This document shows, one piece after another, positions 43,462 through 52,382 of a DNA stretch of 64,000 nucleotides. The first letter of the stretch is position 1. Each line of letters opens with the position of its first letter. The DNA lies in NCBI RefSeq assembly GCF_000755145.1, contig NZ_CP009228.1, forward strand, positions 1,175,827 through 1,239,826, given 5' to 3'. The position numbers and the translations under genes were made by a program. The notes under the pieces were generated by a model. That model saw only the letters and a program-made list of their open reading frames with translations, had not been told where the DNA came from and ran no database searches. This DNA is from Treponema putidum (GTDB lineage Bacteria; Spirochaetota; Spirochaetia; Treponematales; Treponemataceae).

Positions 43462-43478
43462 AAACGAACCGCCTTTGT

Positions 43479-43534
43479 AAATAAAATAGCAATGCTATTT
43501 TATTTAGTATACATAATTTCTTTTTGAGTGTCAA
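43479..43534 (-). promoter_or_regulatory. Promoter plus operator of TetR-ECF operon 2
   Basis: Minus-strand TTGACA (43534-43529), 17-nt spacer, TATACT (43511-43506), then a palindrome AAATAAAATAGC (43479-43490) / GCTATTTTATTT (43494-43505) with centre AAT directly abutting the -10. Its arms are identical to the 32.3 kb operator. It lies 17 nt before the regulator start, consistent with autoregulation. Confidence 0.87.
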
Positions 43535-43626
43535 GGGCCGTATTTGTCAACTAAAAAAAACATTTTTTTTATTGCCGCACAATACATAAATAAAAAATGT
43601 TGAAAACCTACCGTACGTAGTACGTA

Positions 43627-43655
43627 TTGACAAAACATTAATTTGCATATATAAG
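43627..43655 (+). promoter_or_regulatory. Promoter before ABC pseudogene
   Basis: TTGACA (43627-43632), 17-nt spacer, TATAAG (43650-43655). Directly upstream lies a TACGTA/TACGTA repeat (43608-43626) that could be an operator. Confidence 0.6.
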
Positions 43656-43667
43656 AGGAAATATAAA

Positions 43668-44269
43668 ATGAAAAGAACGGCACTTCATTCGTCGGCTAAT
43701 TTTATATTTACCTCTTTTGAAGTTATTTTAGAATATACCTTAATAAGAATAATTGCAGCTTTACTTACCTCATTGCATAAGCCTCTTCCTTATATTTATT
43801 TGTTTTTAGCGGCTGGGTTTCTTTTCTTTTTTTGCAGCTTTTATGCACGAAAACTGCGTATGTTGGTAATCTTAGAAAAAACGCAAGATTTGCGCAGCAA
43901 GGTGCTTGATACGTGTTTATTTCTAAATTAGGAAACAAGGCTGAACTCTTTGCAAAACTTGAAGATTTTTTACACAGTTTTTCGGAAGCAATGATGTTTT
44001 CGATTATAGGAGCAAAAAATAATTTTACCGTAAGTTTAAAACGCTTTCAAAACATTGCAAATAAAAACACAATCATAAAATCATCAACCTCAGAATTTAC
44101 AAAAATAGAATATAAAAATGTCCTTCCTTTTTATTTAAAAGAAAAACTTAAACCTCTTTCTTTTTGTATAAATAAAAATGATAAGGTTTTAATTAAAGGA
44201 GAAAACGGAATCGGTAAGCATGAGAATAATTTATCATATACTCTTCCTCACCCTTTAGCCCGTTTTTAA
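43668..44269 (+). pseudogene. Degraded ABC transporter
   Basis: Frame 43668-43931 holds an N-terminal membrane region (FEVILEYTLIRIIAALLTS, YIYLFLAAGFLFFFCSFYA). Frame 43913-44269 continues FISKLGNKAELFAKLEDF and reaches an ABC ATPase start, SFCINKNDKVLIKGENGIGK, then breaks off right after Walker A. One base is missing at about 43916-43920 and everything after Walker A is gone. With so few membrane helices, an internal deletion is also likely. Confidence 0.7.
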
Positions 44270-44413
44270 GCCGCAGGATTTTTTCAAAATATTGATAAAA
44301 ATTGCTGAGGGCTATGCCTAAAGTATTTACTATATCCAAAACACTTGCCTGAAATATTGGATTATTGGCATTTAATATTTATAAAAAAAATCTATAAAAA
44401 ATCAGAAGTTCTA

Positions 44414-44442
44414 TTGACATTACAATAGATTTGTTGTATATT
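44414..44442 (+). promoter_or_regulatory. Promoter of macrodomain/SirTM operon
   Basis: TTGACA (44414-44419), 17-nt spacer and TATATT (44437-44442). Downstream GTAAGTT...AACTTGC (about 44450-44474) is an imperfect inverted repeat that could bind a regulator. The 44270-44413 spacer shows no gene. Confidence 0.7.
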
Positions 44443-44511
44443 ATAGCTGTAAGTTAATTAGAACAACTTGCATAGATTTTAAACGGTCATTTATTTTATA
44501 ATGAGGTTGCA

Positions 44512-44994
44512 ATGGAAACAAAACTAAGTCTTAAAGGTATCGCAGAATATCTTGACGGAATCGGGCTGCAGTATATGGCTACAATCGGACTTGATGGAAA
44601 GCCTAAAGTACGTCCTGTTCAGTATATGATTTTGCGTGATGATAAATTATGGTTCTGTACAAACAAAGAAAAAGCGATGTATGCGGAATTGCAAAAATCG
44701 CCGTTTATAGACCTGTGCGGAAGCCGGCTGCAAAAAGATGAAATTACAACGGCATGGATTCGGTTCAGTGCAGAAGTTGTTTTCCCGGTAGAAAGTGAAG
44801 AAATCTTCGCTGCAAAAAAGGCAATAATGCAAAAAAGTGAGATAGTTCATGAGCTTTATCATAACAATCCGGAGCATCCTCTGTTCAAAGTTTTTTATTT
44901 GAAGAATATTTGCGGTTCACTCAATAATCTCGGGCATGTAAAAGGTTTGGAAGAGCGAAAAGATTTTTCAAAGCCGATTGATTTTTATTTTTAA
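44512..44994 (+). CDS. Pyridoxamine 5'-phosphate oxidase family (FMN-binding) protein
   Basis: 160 residues with the split-barrel flavin-binding pattern: YMATIGLDGKPKVRPVQYMILRDDKLWFCTNKEKAMYAEL near residues 20-60. Probably a flavin reductase-like or FMN-storage protein rather than a true PdxH. First gene of a four-gene plus-strand operon with macrodomain, SirTM and Rrf2 genes, 28 nt before the macrodomain gene. ATGAGG precedes the ATG. Confidence 0.87.
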   Translation: METKLSLKGIAEYLDGIGLQYMATIGLDGKPKVRPVQYMILRDDKLWFCTNKEKAMYAELQKSPFIDLCGSRLQKDEITTAWIRFSAEVVFPVESEEIFAAKKAIMQKSEIVHELYHNNPEHPLFKVFYLKNICGSLNNLGHVKGLEERKDFSKPIDFYF

Positions 44995-45022
44995 GAAAGG
45001 CTTATTGTAAGGAAGGTAAATT

Positions 45023-45802
45023 ATGACACAGACAGAACGGCGGCGTTTTTTAATTGAATATCTTCTCGCAGAAAATTCTCAATACCGAGGCATGCAGATT
45101 CCTGAAAATGAAACGGAACAAAAGCATCTTCTTCGTTCACTTGTGAATCTACGTCCTGTCGTTCCTGCAAGTGAAGAGTTTTTGCATATTGAAGATGAGT
45201 ATTTGCAGGAAGAAAATAAACTGCGCGGAATTACCGACATCATGGATTTGGTTCCGGCGTGCAGCGGCTTTTACCTGTGGAGGGGCGACATTACTACACT
45301 CAAAGTCGATGCAATCGTGAATGCTGCAAACAGCGGAATGACCGGCTGCTGGCAGCCCTGCCACTCCTGTATCGACAACTGTATCCACACCTTTGCAGGA
45401 ATCAGACTCCGTGCCGCCTGCGATTCGATTATGAAAAAACAGGGGCACGAAGAGCCTGAAGGTCAAGCAAAAATCACTCCTGCGTTTAATCTGCCGTGTA
45501 AGTTTGTGCTTCATACCGTCGGCCCGATTGTTCAGGGAAAACTTCAAAAAAAGCATGAGGAGCTGTTAGCATCTTGTTACTCTTCCTGCCTGAAACTGGC
45601 TGAAGAAAATGAAGTTAAGAGCCTTGCTTTTTGCTGTATTTCTACAGGGGTATTTATGTTTCCGAATGAAAGAGCCGCCGAAATAGCAGTAGAGACCGTC
45701 CGCAAATATTATGAGGAAACGGGAAGCCGGATGAAAGTTGTGTTTAATGTGTTCACTGAAAAAGACGAGGAAATTTACCGGAGGCTTATTTTCAGCCGCT
45801 AA
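45023..45802 (+). CDS. Zinc-containing macrodomain protein-ADP-ribose hydrolase
   Basis: 259 residues. An N-terminal helical extension of about 80 residues precedes a macrodomain with IVNAANSGMTGCWQPCHSCI, in which the Cys/His cluster (CWQPCHSC, then NCIH) is the zinc site of SirTM-linked macrodomains. The ribose-binding loop is SISTGVFMFP-like (CISTGVFMFPNERAA). These enzymes reverse the ADP-ribosylation made by the sirtuin in the next gene. AAGGAAGG precedes the ATG. Confidence 0.92.
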   Translation: MTQTERRRFLIEYLLAENSQYRGMQIPENETEQKHLLRSLVNLRPVVPASEEFLHIEDEYLQEENKLRGITDIMDLVPACSGFYLWRGDITTLKVDAIVNAANSGMTGCWQPCHSCIDNCIHTFAGIRLRAACDSIMKKQGHEEPEGQAKITPAFNLPCKFVLHTVGPIVQGKLQKKHEELLASCYSSCLKLAEENEVKSLAFCCISTGVFMFPNERAAEIAVETVRKYYEETGSRMKVVFNVFTEKDEEIYRRLIFSR

Positions 45803-45820
45803 AAATAGGGAGTTTTTTAT

Positions 45821-46699
45821 ATGACAGAGAAGATTGAGAAATTAAAACAGATTCTTTCCGAAGCGAAAACAGTTGTCATCGGAGCGGGAAGCGGGCTTTC
45901 CACTTCGGCAGGATTTACTTATTCCGGTGAGCGGTTTGAAAAATACTTTTCCGATTTTGCGGCAAAATACGGTTTTCACGATATGTATTCGGGAGGATTT
46001 ACGCCTTTTGAATCGCTTGAAGAGCGTTGGGCCTATTGGAGCCGTTATATTATGATAAACCGCTATATGAATCCGCCGAAACCGGTTTATGAAGATTTGT
46101 TTTCTCTTGTGAAGGATAAGGATTATTTTGTGCTTACTACAAATGTAGACCATTGCTTTCAAAAAGCGGGTTTTGACAAGGAAAGGCTTTTCTACACGCA
46201 GGGAGATTACGGATTGTTCCAATGCAGCGAGCCGTGCCATGAGAAAACTTATGACAACGAAAAACAAATCCGTGCAATGTGGGAATTCCGGCAGAGAATG
46301 GAAATCCCGGCAGAACTTGTTCCTCATTGTCCTGTCTGCGGAAAACCGATGAGCATGAACCTGCGGGCAGACATCACTTTTGTTACAGACAAAGGCTGGC
46401 ACAAGGCATCAAAAAGGTACGAGAATTTTTTGCAGACCCGGAATATAATCTCCCCGCAGGGTCAACAAGAACATCAAGCAGACAGCGGAAAAGTGCTGTT
46501 TCTTGAACTGGGTGTTGGAGGAAATACGCCCGGAATCATAAAGTATCCTTTTTGGCAGATGACGTTAAAAAATCTGAATGCGGACTATGCCTGCATCAAT
46601 TTTGGCGAAGCCGTTGTGCCGCTCAAAATAGAAAACCAATCTATTTGTATCAATGAGGATATTGGCGAAGTTTTGAAGGAAATTAAGGCAAAAAGATGA
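45821..46699 (+). CDS. SirTM (class M sirtuin), protein ADP-ribosyltransferase
   Basis: 292 residues of sirtuin fold: NAD loop VIGAGSGLSTSAGFTYS near residues 18-34, TTNVDHCFQKAG near 105, zinc pair CPVCGKPMSMN. At the position of the classical catalytic His the sequence reads TQGDYG, the Gln variant found in class M sirtuins that ADP-ribosylate rather than deacetylate. In known operons the target is a lipoylated GcvH-like protein, which is absent here. It lies 18 nt after the macrodomain gene. Confidence 0.9.
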   Translation: MTEKIEKLKQILSEAKTVVIGAGSGLSTSAGFTYSGERFEKYFSDFAAKYGFHDMYSGGFTPFESLEERWAYWSRYIMINRYMNPPKPVYEDLFSLVKDKDYFVLTTNVDHCFQKAGFDKERLFYTQGDYGLFQCSEPCHEKTYDNEKQIRAMWEFRQRMEIPAELVPHCPVCGKPMSMNLRADITFVTDKGWHKASKRYENFLQTRNIISPQGQQEHQADSGKVLFLELGVGGNTPGIIKYPFWQMTLKNLNADYACINFGEAVVPLKIENQSICINEDIGEVLKEIKAKR

Positions 46700-47115
46700 A
46701 GATAAGTGTCCGTTTTACGGCAGCAGTACATACGCTTTTGTGTATCCGGCATTTTCAAAAAGATATGCGCGTTACTTCGGATTTTATTGCTGCAAGCACG
46801 GGTGTAAATGCCGTTATAATAAGAAAGATTTTGCTTCAGTTACAAAAAGCGGGACTTATAGAAACGGCGGCAGGGGTCGGAGGATCGCGATTGGCACAGC
46901 ATCCGGATAAAATAACCCTCCTCGATGTTTATAACGCAATCAATGAGGGCGATGAAGAGAGGGATATTTTTAATTTTCACCCTAATCCCAATCCGAAATG
47001 CCCTGTGGGAAGCAAAATTCATCTTTTGCTTGATGTCAAATTGGATGATGCTCAAAAAGCAATGAAGGATTCGCTTAACAAAACAACTATTGCCGATTTA
47101 AGTAAAGATATTTAA
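46696..47115 (+). CDS. Rrf2 family transcriptional regulator
   Basis: 139 residues with the Rrf2 winged helix: VRFTAAVHTLLCIRHF, VTSDFIAASTGVNAVIIRKILLQLQKAGLIETAAGVGGSRLAQ. No three-Cys Fe-S ligand set is seen, only one later Cys (PKCPVGS), so it belongs to the YwnA-like cysteine-poor branch. It overlaps the SirTM stop by 4 nt and is probably the operon's own regulator, perhaps of oxidative or electrophile stress. Confidence 0.9.
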   Translation: MKISVRFTAAVHTLLCIRHFQKDMRVTSDFIAASTGVNAVIIRKILLQLQKAGLIETAAGVGGSRLAQHPDKITLLDVYNAINEGDEERDIFNFHPNPNPKCPVGSKIHLLLDVKLDDAQKAMKDSLNKTTIADLSKDI

Positions 47116-47212
47116 CATGAGAGAAAGATTCCTAATTCAAGCTTCTCAGTCTGACACGGAGATCAAACCGTTGTTGTGCGTCGATGCGCTATCTTGAAAA
47201 TAAAGATTATTT

Positions 47213-48874
47213 TTGGTAATATGGAAAGTGTTGATTTTATCTAAATTAATTCAGTCTATAAAAGACTTTTTCTATTCTTTGTTTTTTTCAACCGAAGAGG
47301 AAGCCGGCTCTCAAAAGGCCATGCGGAGTATTATTCAGGATTTAAAAAAATGCAGATACCCTGTATACCGTCATGACAACACCATATTGGCCGGCTTGCC
47401 TATGCTTATTTATGAAATCTACAGAATAAGCTTACCCCTTAAACATATTCTGCAAGAATCTATATGTTCCAATGATATTCGTATTTCAAATTTCTTTTTG
47501 GATAAAATTGTCGAGTCCTCATTTTCAGACCAACAAAGAACACTAAAGGAAAATATATCTTTTAGCTGCCGAATGGAAAAAATCGCTGATCTGATGAGAG
47601 ATGATTTTGATCAAAAAATAAAGGAGCAAACAAATGAATTTGATGATTTGTTGTTTTCTTTAGCCGAGCCTGCATTTAAGGTTGTTGATGTAAAAATAAA
47701 CAAAATATTTGCTTTTTTTGATTTTTGCAGTTTTCAATTTAACACCTTTTTTGCTTATTTTGATCCGGGGTTTAATACGGTTATTAATACCGACGCTGTG
47801 ATGGAACATTATAATTTTGAAAATGTAGACGGTATGACTATTTTTCAAGAAATTCTTGATTTGGATTATCTTATCCGTAATATATCTATAGACGAGCATT
47901 TGCTGGATGGTTTGCTCTTTCTTAATTCCATTCTTCCCGAAGATAAGCAGTCTGATGAGCTTTATATAAAAAAAAGTTTAAAAATGTTTGCTTCAACGCT
48001 CGAAAACAGTCTCGGTAAAAATACTTTAATAAACCTTGCCAAGCTGATAAAAAACGATCCTAAGTTTGAAGATAAAACAAAAGCTCCCCGATTTTTTTCT
48101 GAAACGGAAGACTATAAGACAAGGCTTATAACAAATTTTAGCGCCGATACAAAAAAAATCCTCAAATTAAGACAAGACGCTCAAATGGTATCGCTTATAG
48201 ACGATTTATTCGGAAATATTGAAATTTTTAAACTGGATGTTTATAACGATGAACTAAATAATAAAATACAATCTTTATCAGGTCTTTCTTTAGATTGGAT
48301 AAAACCTCTGGAAATTGTAAAAACTTATACAAAGAGTTTTTTTGTGCCTTTGATGGAGCCTTTTTTGAGAGAGCTTTTGGTAGAAGGACTTTTTGAAGAT
48401 AAAAAAATGAAATCGGAATTTGCAGCGGACTATTATTACTGTTTGGCTGTTATAGAAAAGATAAATGAACTTGAAAAAGCGATGTACGGTAAAAATGAGT
48501 CTTCAATAGAGCTTATAAGAGGTTATTTAACGAGAATGGAGGCCGGAGGGGATTTTGAAAAACATCTATCAAAAGTGATTGATGATATTAACCAGCGTTC
48601 AAAGAAATTTTTAGAAGAAGCCGGCAAACACTACTTAAACTTGCTTAAATTTTGTAAGTTAATAATAAAAGATACTTATAAACCCGTTCCCGAAAATGTA
48701 TATAACATAACAGCAATGATAAATTCTACAAAAAACAAAGAAAGATTCGCTATTTTTGCAAACGGAATAGAAAATTTTGAAAAAATGATAGAGCTTTTAA
48801 AAAAATATGTTGTCATCGATATGTCGGAACTCAACGAAAAGGCAGGTAACAGCTATGAAAACAGGATCAAATGA
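47213..48874 (+). CDS. Large spirochete hypothetical protein (possibly DUF5312)
   Basis: About 550 residues, soluble and mainly helical, without signal peptide or known motif. I associate it tentatively with the spirochete-restricted DUF5312 family. It overlaps a GGDEF gene by 20 nt and so is cotranscribed with it, suggesting a link to cyclic-di-GMP signalling or motility. The first codon is a TTG at 47213; GTG at 47228 and TTG at 47231 are equally possible starts, and no site is decisive. Confidence 0.75.
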   Translation: MVIWKVLILSKLIQSIKDFFYSLFFSTEEEAGSQKAMRSIIQDLKKCRYPVYRHDNTILAGLPMLIYEIYRISLPLKHILQESICSNDIRISNFFLDKIVESSFSDQQRTLKENISFSCRMEKIADLMRDDFDQKIKEQTNEFDDLLFSLAEPAFKVVDVKINKIFAFFDFCSFQFNTFFAYFDPGFNTVINTDAVMEHYNFENVDGMTIFQEILDLDYLIRNISIDEHLLDGLLFLNSILPEDKQSDELYIKKSLKMFASTLENSLGKNTLINLAKLIKNDPKFEDKTKAPRFFSETEDYKTRLITNFSADTKKILKLRQDAQMVSLIDDLFGNIEIFKLDVYNDELNNKIQSLSGLSLDWIKPLEIVKTYTKSFFVPLMEPFLRELLVEGLFEDKKMKSEFAADYYYCLAVIEKINELEKAMYGKNESSIELIRGYLTRMEAGGDFEKHLSKVIDDINQRSKKFLEEAGKHYLNLLKFCKLIIKDTYKPVPENVYNITAMINSTKNKERFAIFANGIENFEKMIELLKKYVVIDMSELNEKAGNSYENRIK

Positions 48875-49970
48875 AAAATTATTAAAAAAAGCATTACATG
48901 CAGGGAATTGTAAAAAATATACGGATAAAATTTTTCATCAAGAAAAAGAAATATTTGATTTAAAGCAATTATTGCAAATTTCAAAGAGTTTAAATTCGGT
49001 TTTGGAATTTGACCGCTTGATTGAGGCAATATTATATATAGTTATGGCTCAGCTAAAAACCTTAGGCGCTGCAATTTTTACAAAAAAGTCCTTTGACGAT
49101 AATAATTTTGTTTTAAATAGAGATCATTATGGGTTTGATATATCCCGTGATATTCAATATTCCATCAATACGGACCACCCGCTGATAAGTTTTTTGAATA
49201 AATCCAATTCAGGTTTTACTCCTGATGAAATAGGCAAAAACATAAAAACCGACAAAATTATAGAAGACTTATTTAGTCTCAGGCCTTCTTTTTTGATCCC
49301 CTTAAAAGCTAAAAACAGAATGGTAGGTTTTTTGCTCTTAGGCGAGAGAATGGAAAATTCTCATAAATTTACCGATTATGAAAAAAATATTATAGAAAAT
49401 ATTGCCTCCTTAGCGGCTATAGCAATAAATAATTCTCAGCTTCTGGAAATGACAACAACCGATATAATGACTCATTTAAAACTAAAACATTACTTTTTTA
49501 CTCTTCTTATGGAGAGGTTGGATATTATAAATTCATCAAAAACAAAAGAAGAAACCCTTTCCATATTGATGATTGATATAGATTTTTTTAAAAAGATAAA
49601 CAATACCTATGGGCATTCTGCGGGAGATATTATTTTGGAAGAAACAGCTAGAATTATAAAATCATGTACCCGATCTGCAGATACGGCCGCAAGATACGGA
49701 GGAGAAGAATTTGTTGTAATGCTTAGTAATACTCCGGCTAATGATGCTATGGCTATAGCTGAGAGGATAAGAAAATCGATAGAAAGGAATGTTATACTCT
49801 ATAATGATAAACAAATCAAAATCACTGTTTCGACAGGTGTATCAAGTTATAACTTTGACCTTGAGCCGGCAAAATCTTTAGTGGACAGAGCCGATAAGGC
49901 CTTATATGAATCCAAACAAAACGGAAGAAATTGTGTAACATTATCTGAAAATAACTTGCCTAAAGGTTAG
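48855..49970 (+). CDS. Diguanylate cyclase with GAF-like domain
   Basis: About 371 residues from ATG 48855 (MKTGSNEK); a longer frame begins at 48807 within the upstream gene. Residues ~50-200 look like a GAF sensor (FDRLIEAILYIVMAQLKT...PSFLIPLKAKNRMVGFLLLGE). The GGDEF domain has DIDFFKKINNTYGHSAGD and active site ARYGGEEF, so cyclase activity is expected. No RxxD inhibitory motif is obvious ahead of GGEEF. Confidence 0.92.
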   Translation: MKTGSNEKLLKKALHAGNCKKYTDKIFHQEKEIFDLKQLLQISKSLNSVLEFDRLIEAILYIVMAQLKTLGAAIFTKKSFDDNNFVLNRDHYGFDISRDIQYSINTDHPLISFLNKSNSGFTPDEIGKNIKTDKIIEDLFSLRPSFLIPLKAKNRMVGFLLLGERMENSHKFTDYEKNIIENIASLAAIAINNSQLLEMTTTDIMTHLKLKHYFFTLLMERLDIINSSKTKEETLSILMIDIDFFKKINNTYGHSAGDIILEETARIIKSCTRSADTAARYGGEEFVVMLSNTPANDAMAIAERIRKSIERNVILYNDKQIKITVSTGVSSYNFDLEPAKSLVDRADKALYESKQNGRNCVTLSENNLPKG

Positions 49971-49990
49971 AAATTTTAGATATTCTATGT

Positions 49991-50617
49991 ATGAAGTATT
50001 TAAGAAAACCTTTTAAATATACATATAAGAATGCCGTACTAGCCATAGCTATTATAAATGCGGCCGTTTTTGTGTTTACGAGTCTCTTTAAAAACCTTAG
50101 TGCATATCTGGGTTTGACTCCTTTCCTGGTAGTATATGCACAAACTTATTGGCAGTTTTTCACTTATCAATTCGTTCATGGAGATTTTTTTCATTTGGTA
50201 TTTAACATGCTTGCTCTATTCTTTTTCGGCGTGCCGGTAGAAAGAAAAATCGGAACAAAGGAATTTATACTTTATTATCTTTTGATAGGTACAATCGATG
50301 GAGTTTTGAGCTTTTTGGCATATGCTGTGACAGGATTCAATATTACCCTTGTAGGTGCTTCGGGTGCAATTTTCGGTGTTTTACTTTTATATGCCGTAAT
50401 TTATCCAAACTCAGTGATCTACCTTTGGGCGGTGATTCCCGTACCTGCTCCTCTTTTGATTTTAGGTTATGCCGTAATCGAGTTAATAAGCATTTTCTCT
50501 GTAGGTGACGGAATAGCTCATTTGACCCACTTTATAGGACTCCTTACAGGCTGGGTATATATAAGAATCCGCTTCGGAATAAAACCTCTTAAAGTCTGGA
50601 ATTCAACGGGACGGTGA
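49991..50617 (+). CDS. Rhomboid family intramembrane serine protease
   Basis: 208 residues, six membrane helices. Catalytic Ser in VGASGAIFGVLL near residue 122, catalytic His in AHLTHFIGLLTGW near residue 180; the conserved Asn/His loop HGDFFHLVFNMLALFFFG lies near residue 62. It cleaves membrane segments of unknown substrates. It overlaps the next gene by 4 nt (GTGA). Confidence 0.93.
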   Translation: MKYLRKPFKYTYKNAVLAIAIINAAVFVFTSLFKNLSAYLGLTPFLVVYAQTYWQFFTYQFVHGDFFHLVFNMLALFFFGVPVERKIGTKEFILYYLLIGTIDGVLSFLAYAVTGFNITLVGASGAIFGVLLLYAVIYPNSVIYLWAVIPVPAPLLILGYAVIELISIFSVGDGIAHLTHFIGLLTGWVYIRIRFGIKPLKVWNSTGR

Positions 50618-51318
50618 AATTATCCGATAATAATGTTATGAGAAAGTTAATAGCGGGAACTCTTTTTTTTATAAGTTTTTATTTATATGCGGATACTTAT
50701 TCCGGCGCTTCCGACAGTGATGCTTTGATTGTAAGAGCTCCTGTCTGGGTCTTTGTTGATGAAGCCCCAAAAGGAATCGATGATGAGAATAAGGCTGAAT
50801 TTATTCCGCCTAAAGAAGCCCTACTTAAACTTTCGGCTTATATCATCTCAGGCATGACCTACGGTTTAAACTTTGTATATACTCCCTTGGACAAAAAACG
50901 TAATGTAGAGGAGCTCTTTGAGCTTGAGCCTGTTTTTACACCAAGTACCGAAAATATAAAGATTACAGACGTAAGGGTTAAATACCCCTACTGCTATTCT
51001 TGGGCCGAATACGGCATCCCCGAATCCTATGCCGGGCATTTTAAACTCTGGACAAAAAATGCTCATAAAACGATAAAGGGGAGGGGAAAGGGAGACCGGT
51101 TTAATGAGCTTGAAGGGGTCTATGCAGCTTATACCGATGCGGTAAAAAATGCCGTGCGGGAGTATGCACGGGGGTTTTTAAAAAATAAGCCTAAAGAAAT
51201 TCGAGGGGCTGTTTTGATAAAATCTCCTCCCCGCCTATTTGTAGAATCGGGCTTTTTTAAGGCAGAGCTTGAACTTTATATCCAAATAGATGAAATTATA
51301 AAATATACGGTTTTTTAA
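50614..51318 (+). CDS. Exported treponemal hypothetical protein
   Basis: 234 residues with an N-terminal signal peptide (MRKLIAGTLFFISFYLYA from an internal ATG at 50638, or from GTG 50614). The mature part has no recognised domain; the pattern KITDVRVKYPYCYSWAEYGIPESY is distinctive. No lipobox Cys. Cotranscribed between rhomboid and dihydrouridine synthase genes; a function in the envelope is inferred only from the signal. Confidence 0.75.
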   Translation: MKLSDNNVMRKLIAGTLFFISFYLYADTYSGASDSDALIVRAPVWVFVDEAPKGIDDENKAEFIPPKEALLKLSAYIISGMTYGLNFVYTPLDKKRNVEELFELEPVFTPSTENIKITDVRVKYPYCYSWAEYGIPESYAGHFKLWTKNAHKTIKGRGKGDRFNELEGVYAAYTDAVKNAVREYARGFLKNKPKEIRGAVLIKSPPRLFVESGFFKAELELYIQIDEIIKYTVF

Positions 51319-51321
51319 CTT

Positions 51322-52335
51322 ATGAATTTTATATCGGCACCTATGGCAGCAATAACCCATTCCGCTTTTAGAAGGTTGGTTGCCTGTTTTAAAGAGCCTG
51401 GTGAGTATTTTTCTGAAATGATACATGCTCCCTCGGCTGTTTCAGGCGGAGGTTTTGAAAAATGGTATTTTAGGGCCAATCCCTCGCCTGAAAAACTTGT
51501 TTGGCAGATTACAAGCCCTGATGAGAAGGCTGCGGCCGATTGCGTTCCCATTTTGCTTCGGCACGGAGGCTTCGCAGTTGACTTGAATATGGGCTGCTGT
51601 GCTCCGCAGATTGTAAACACCGGTGCAGGTTTTGCATGGATGAAAAAGCCGCTTTCCGAGGCGGCCTCATTGGTAAGCAAGGTTAAAAAAGCTGTTTTGC
51701 TGTATGATGAGCAAAAGGCCGGGCCGCAAGCAGTTCCTATCCGCCTTAGTGTAAAACTCCGCTTAGGTGAAGAAGAAAACTATGGCCGGCTTTTATCCTT
51801 TTGCAAGATGCTTGTTTCTGAAGGAGTAGATCTAATTACCCTCCATCCCCGTACCCAAAAACAAAAATATTCACGTCCTTGTAAACATGAATACATATCC
51901 CGTCTTGCTTCCGATTTGCCGATTCCGGTCTACGGAAACGGAGATATAAATTCTCTTGAAACCTTAAAAAAAATCAACTCAAAATACCCCTGTTCCGGCT
52001 GGATGATAGGCCGTGCGGCAGTACAAAAACCGTGGATTTTTTACGAACTTTCAAAGATCAATTTAAAAAAGGGAGCAATCGAAAACACAGAAAAAAAAAT
52101 TGAAATAGATCTATTAAAAACGGCAGACTTATTTTTAAGCTTTTTGCAGGAAGAACAGCCTCAAGAATTTTACCTTACAAGAGCTCAACGGTTTTTTGCG
52201 TTTTTTTGCGATAATTTCAGTTTTGCTCACCACATAAAAAGCAAAGTTCTAAATTGCAAAGGCCTTGACGATATGCTTCATAATTTAAGCACTTACTTTG
52301 AAGAAGTACCCGAAGACAGGCTCATAAGGGTTTAA
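51322..52335 (+). CDS. tRNA-dihydrouridine synthase family protein
   Basis: 337 residues of Dus TIM-barrel. FISAPMAAITHSAFRRL starts the flavin-binding barrel. DLNMGCCAPQIVNTGAGFAWMK near residues 90-111 carries the catalytic Cys region (normally NxGCP; here GCCAP). VDLITLHPRTQKQKY and IPVYGNGDINS, then GWMIGRAAVQKPWIF, complete the fold. It reduces uridines in tRNA D-loops. Three nt after the preceding stop. Confidence 0.9.
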   Translation: MNFISAPMAAITHSAFRRLVACFKEPGEYFSEMIHAPSAVSGGGFEKWYFRANPSPEKLVWQITSPDEKAAADCVPILLRHGGFAVDLNMGCCAPQIVNTGAGFAWMKKPLSEAASLVSKVKKAVLLYDEQKAGPQAVPIRLSVKLRLGEEENYGRLLSFCKMLVSEGVDLITLHPRTQKQKYSRPCKHEYISRLASDLPIPVYGNGDINSLETLKKINSKYPCSGWMIGRAAVQKPWIFYELSKINLKKGAIENTEKKIEIDLLKTADLFLSFLQEEQPQEFYLTRAQRFFAFFCDNFSFAHHIKSKVLNCKGLDDMLHNLSTYFEEVPEDRLIRV

Positions 52336-52382
52336 TTTTTTTGATGTAAACATTTTAATAATACATACCACGTACTTATATT

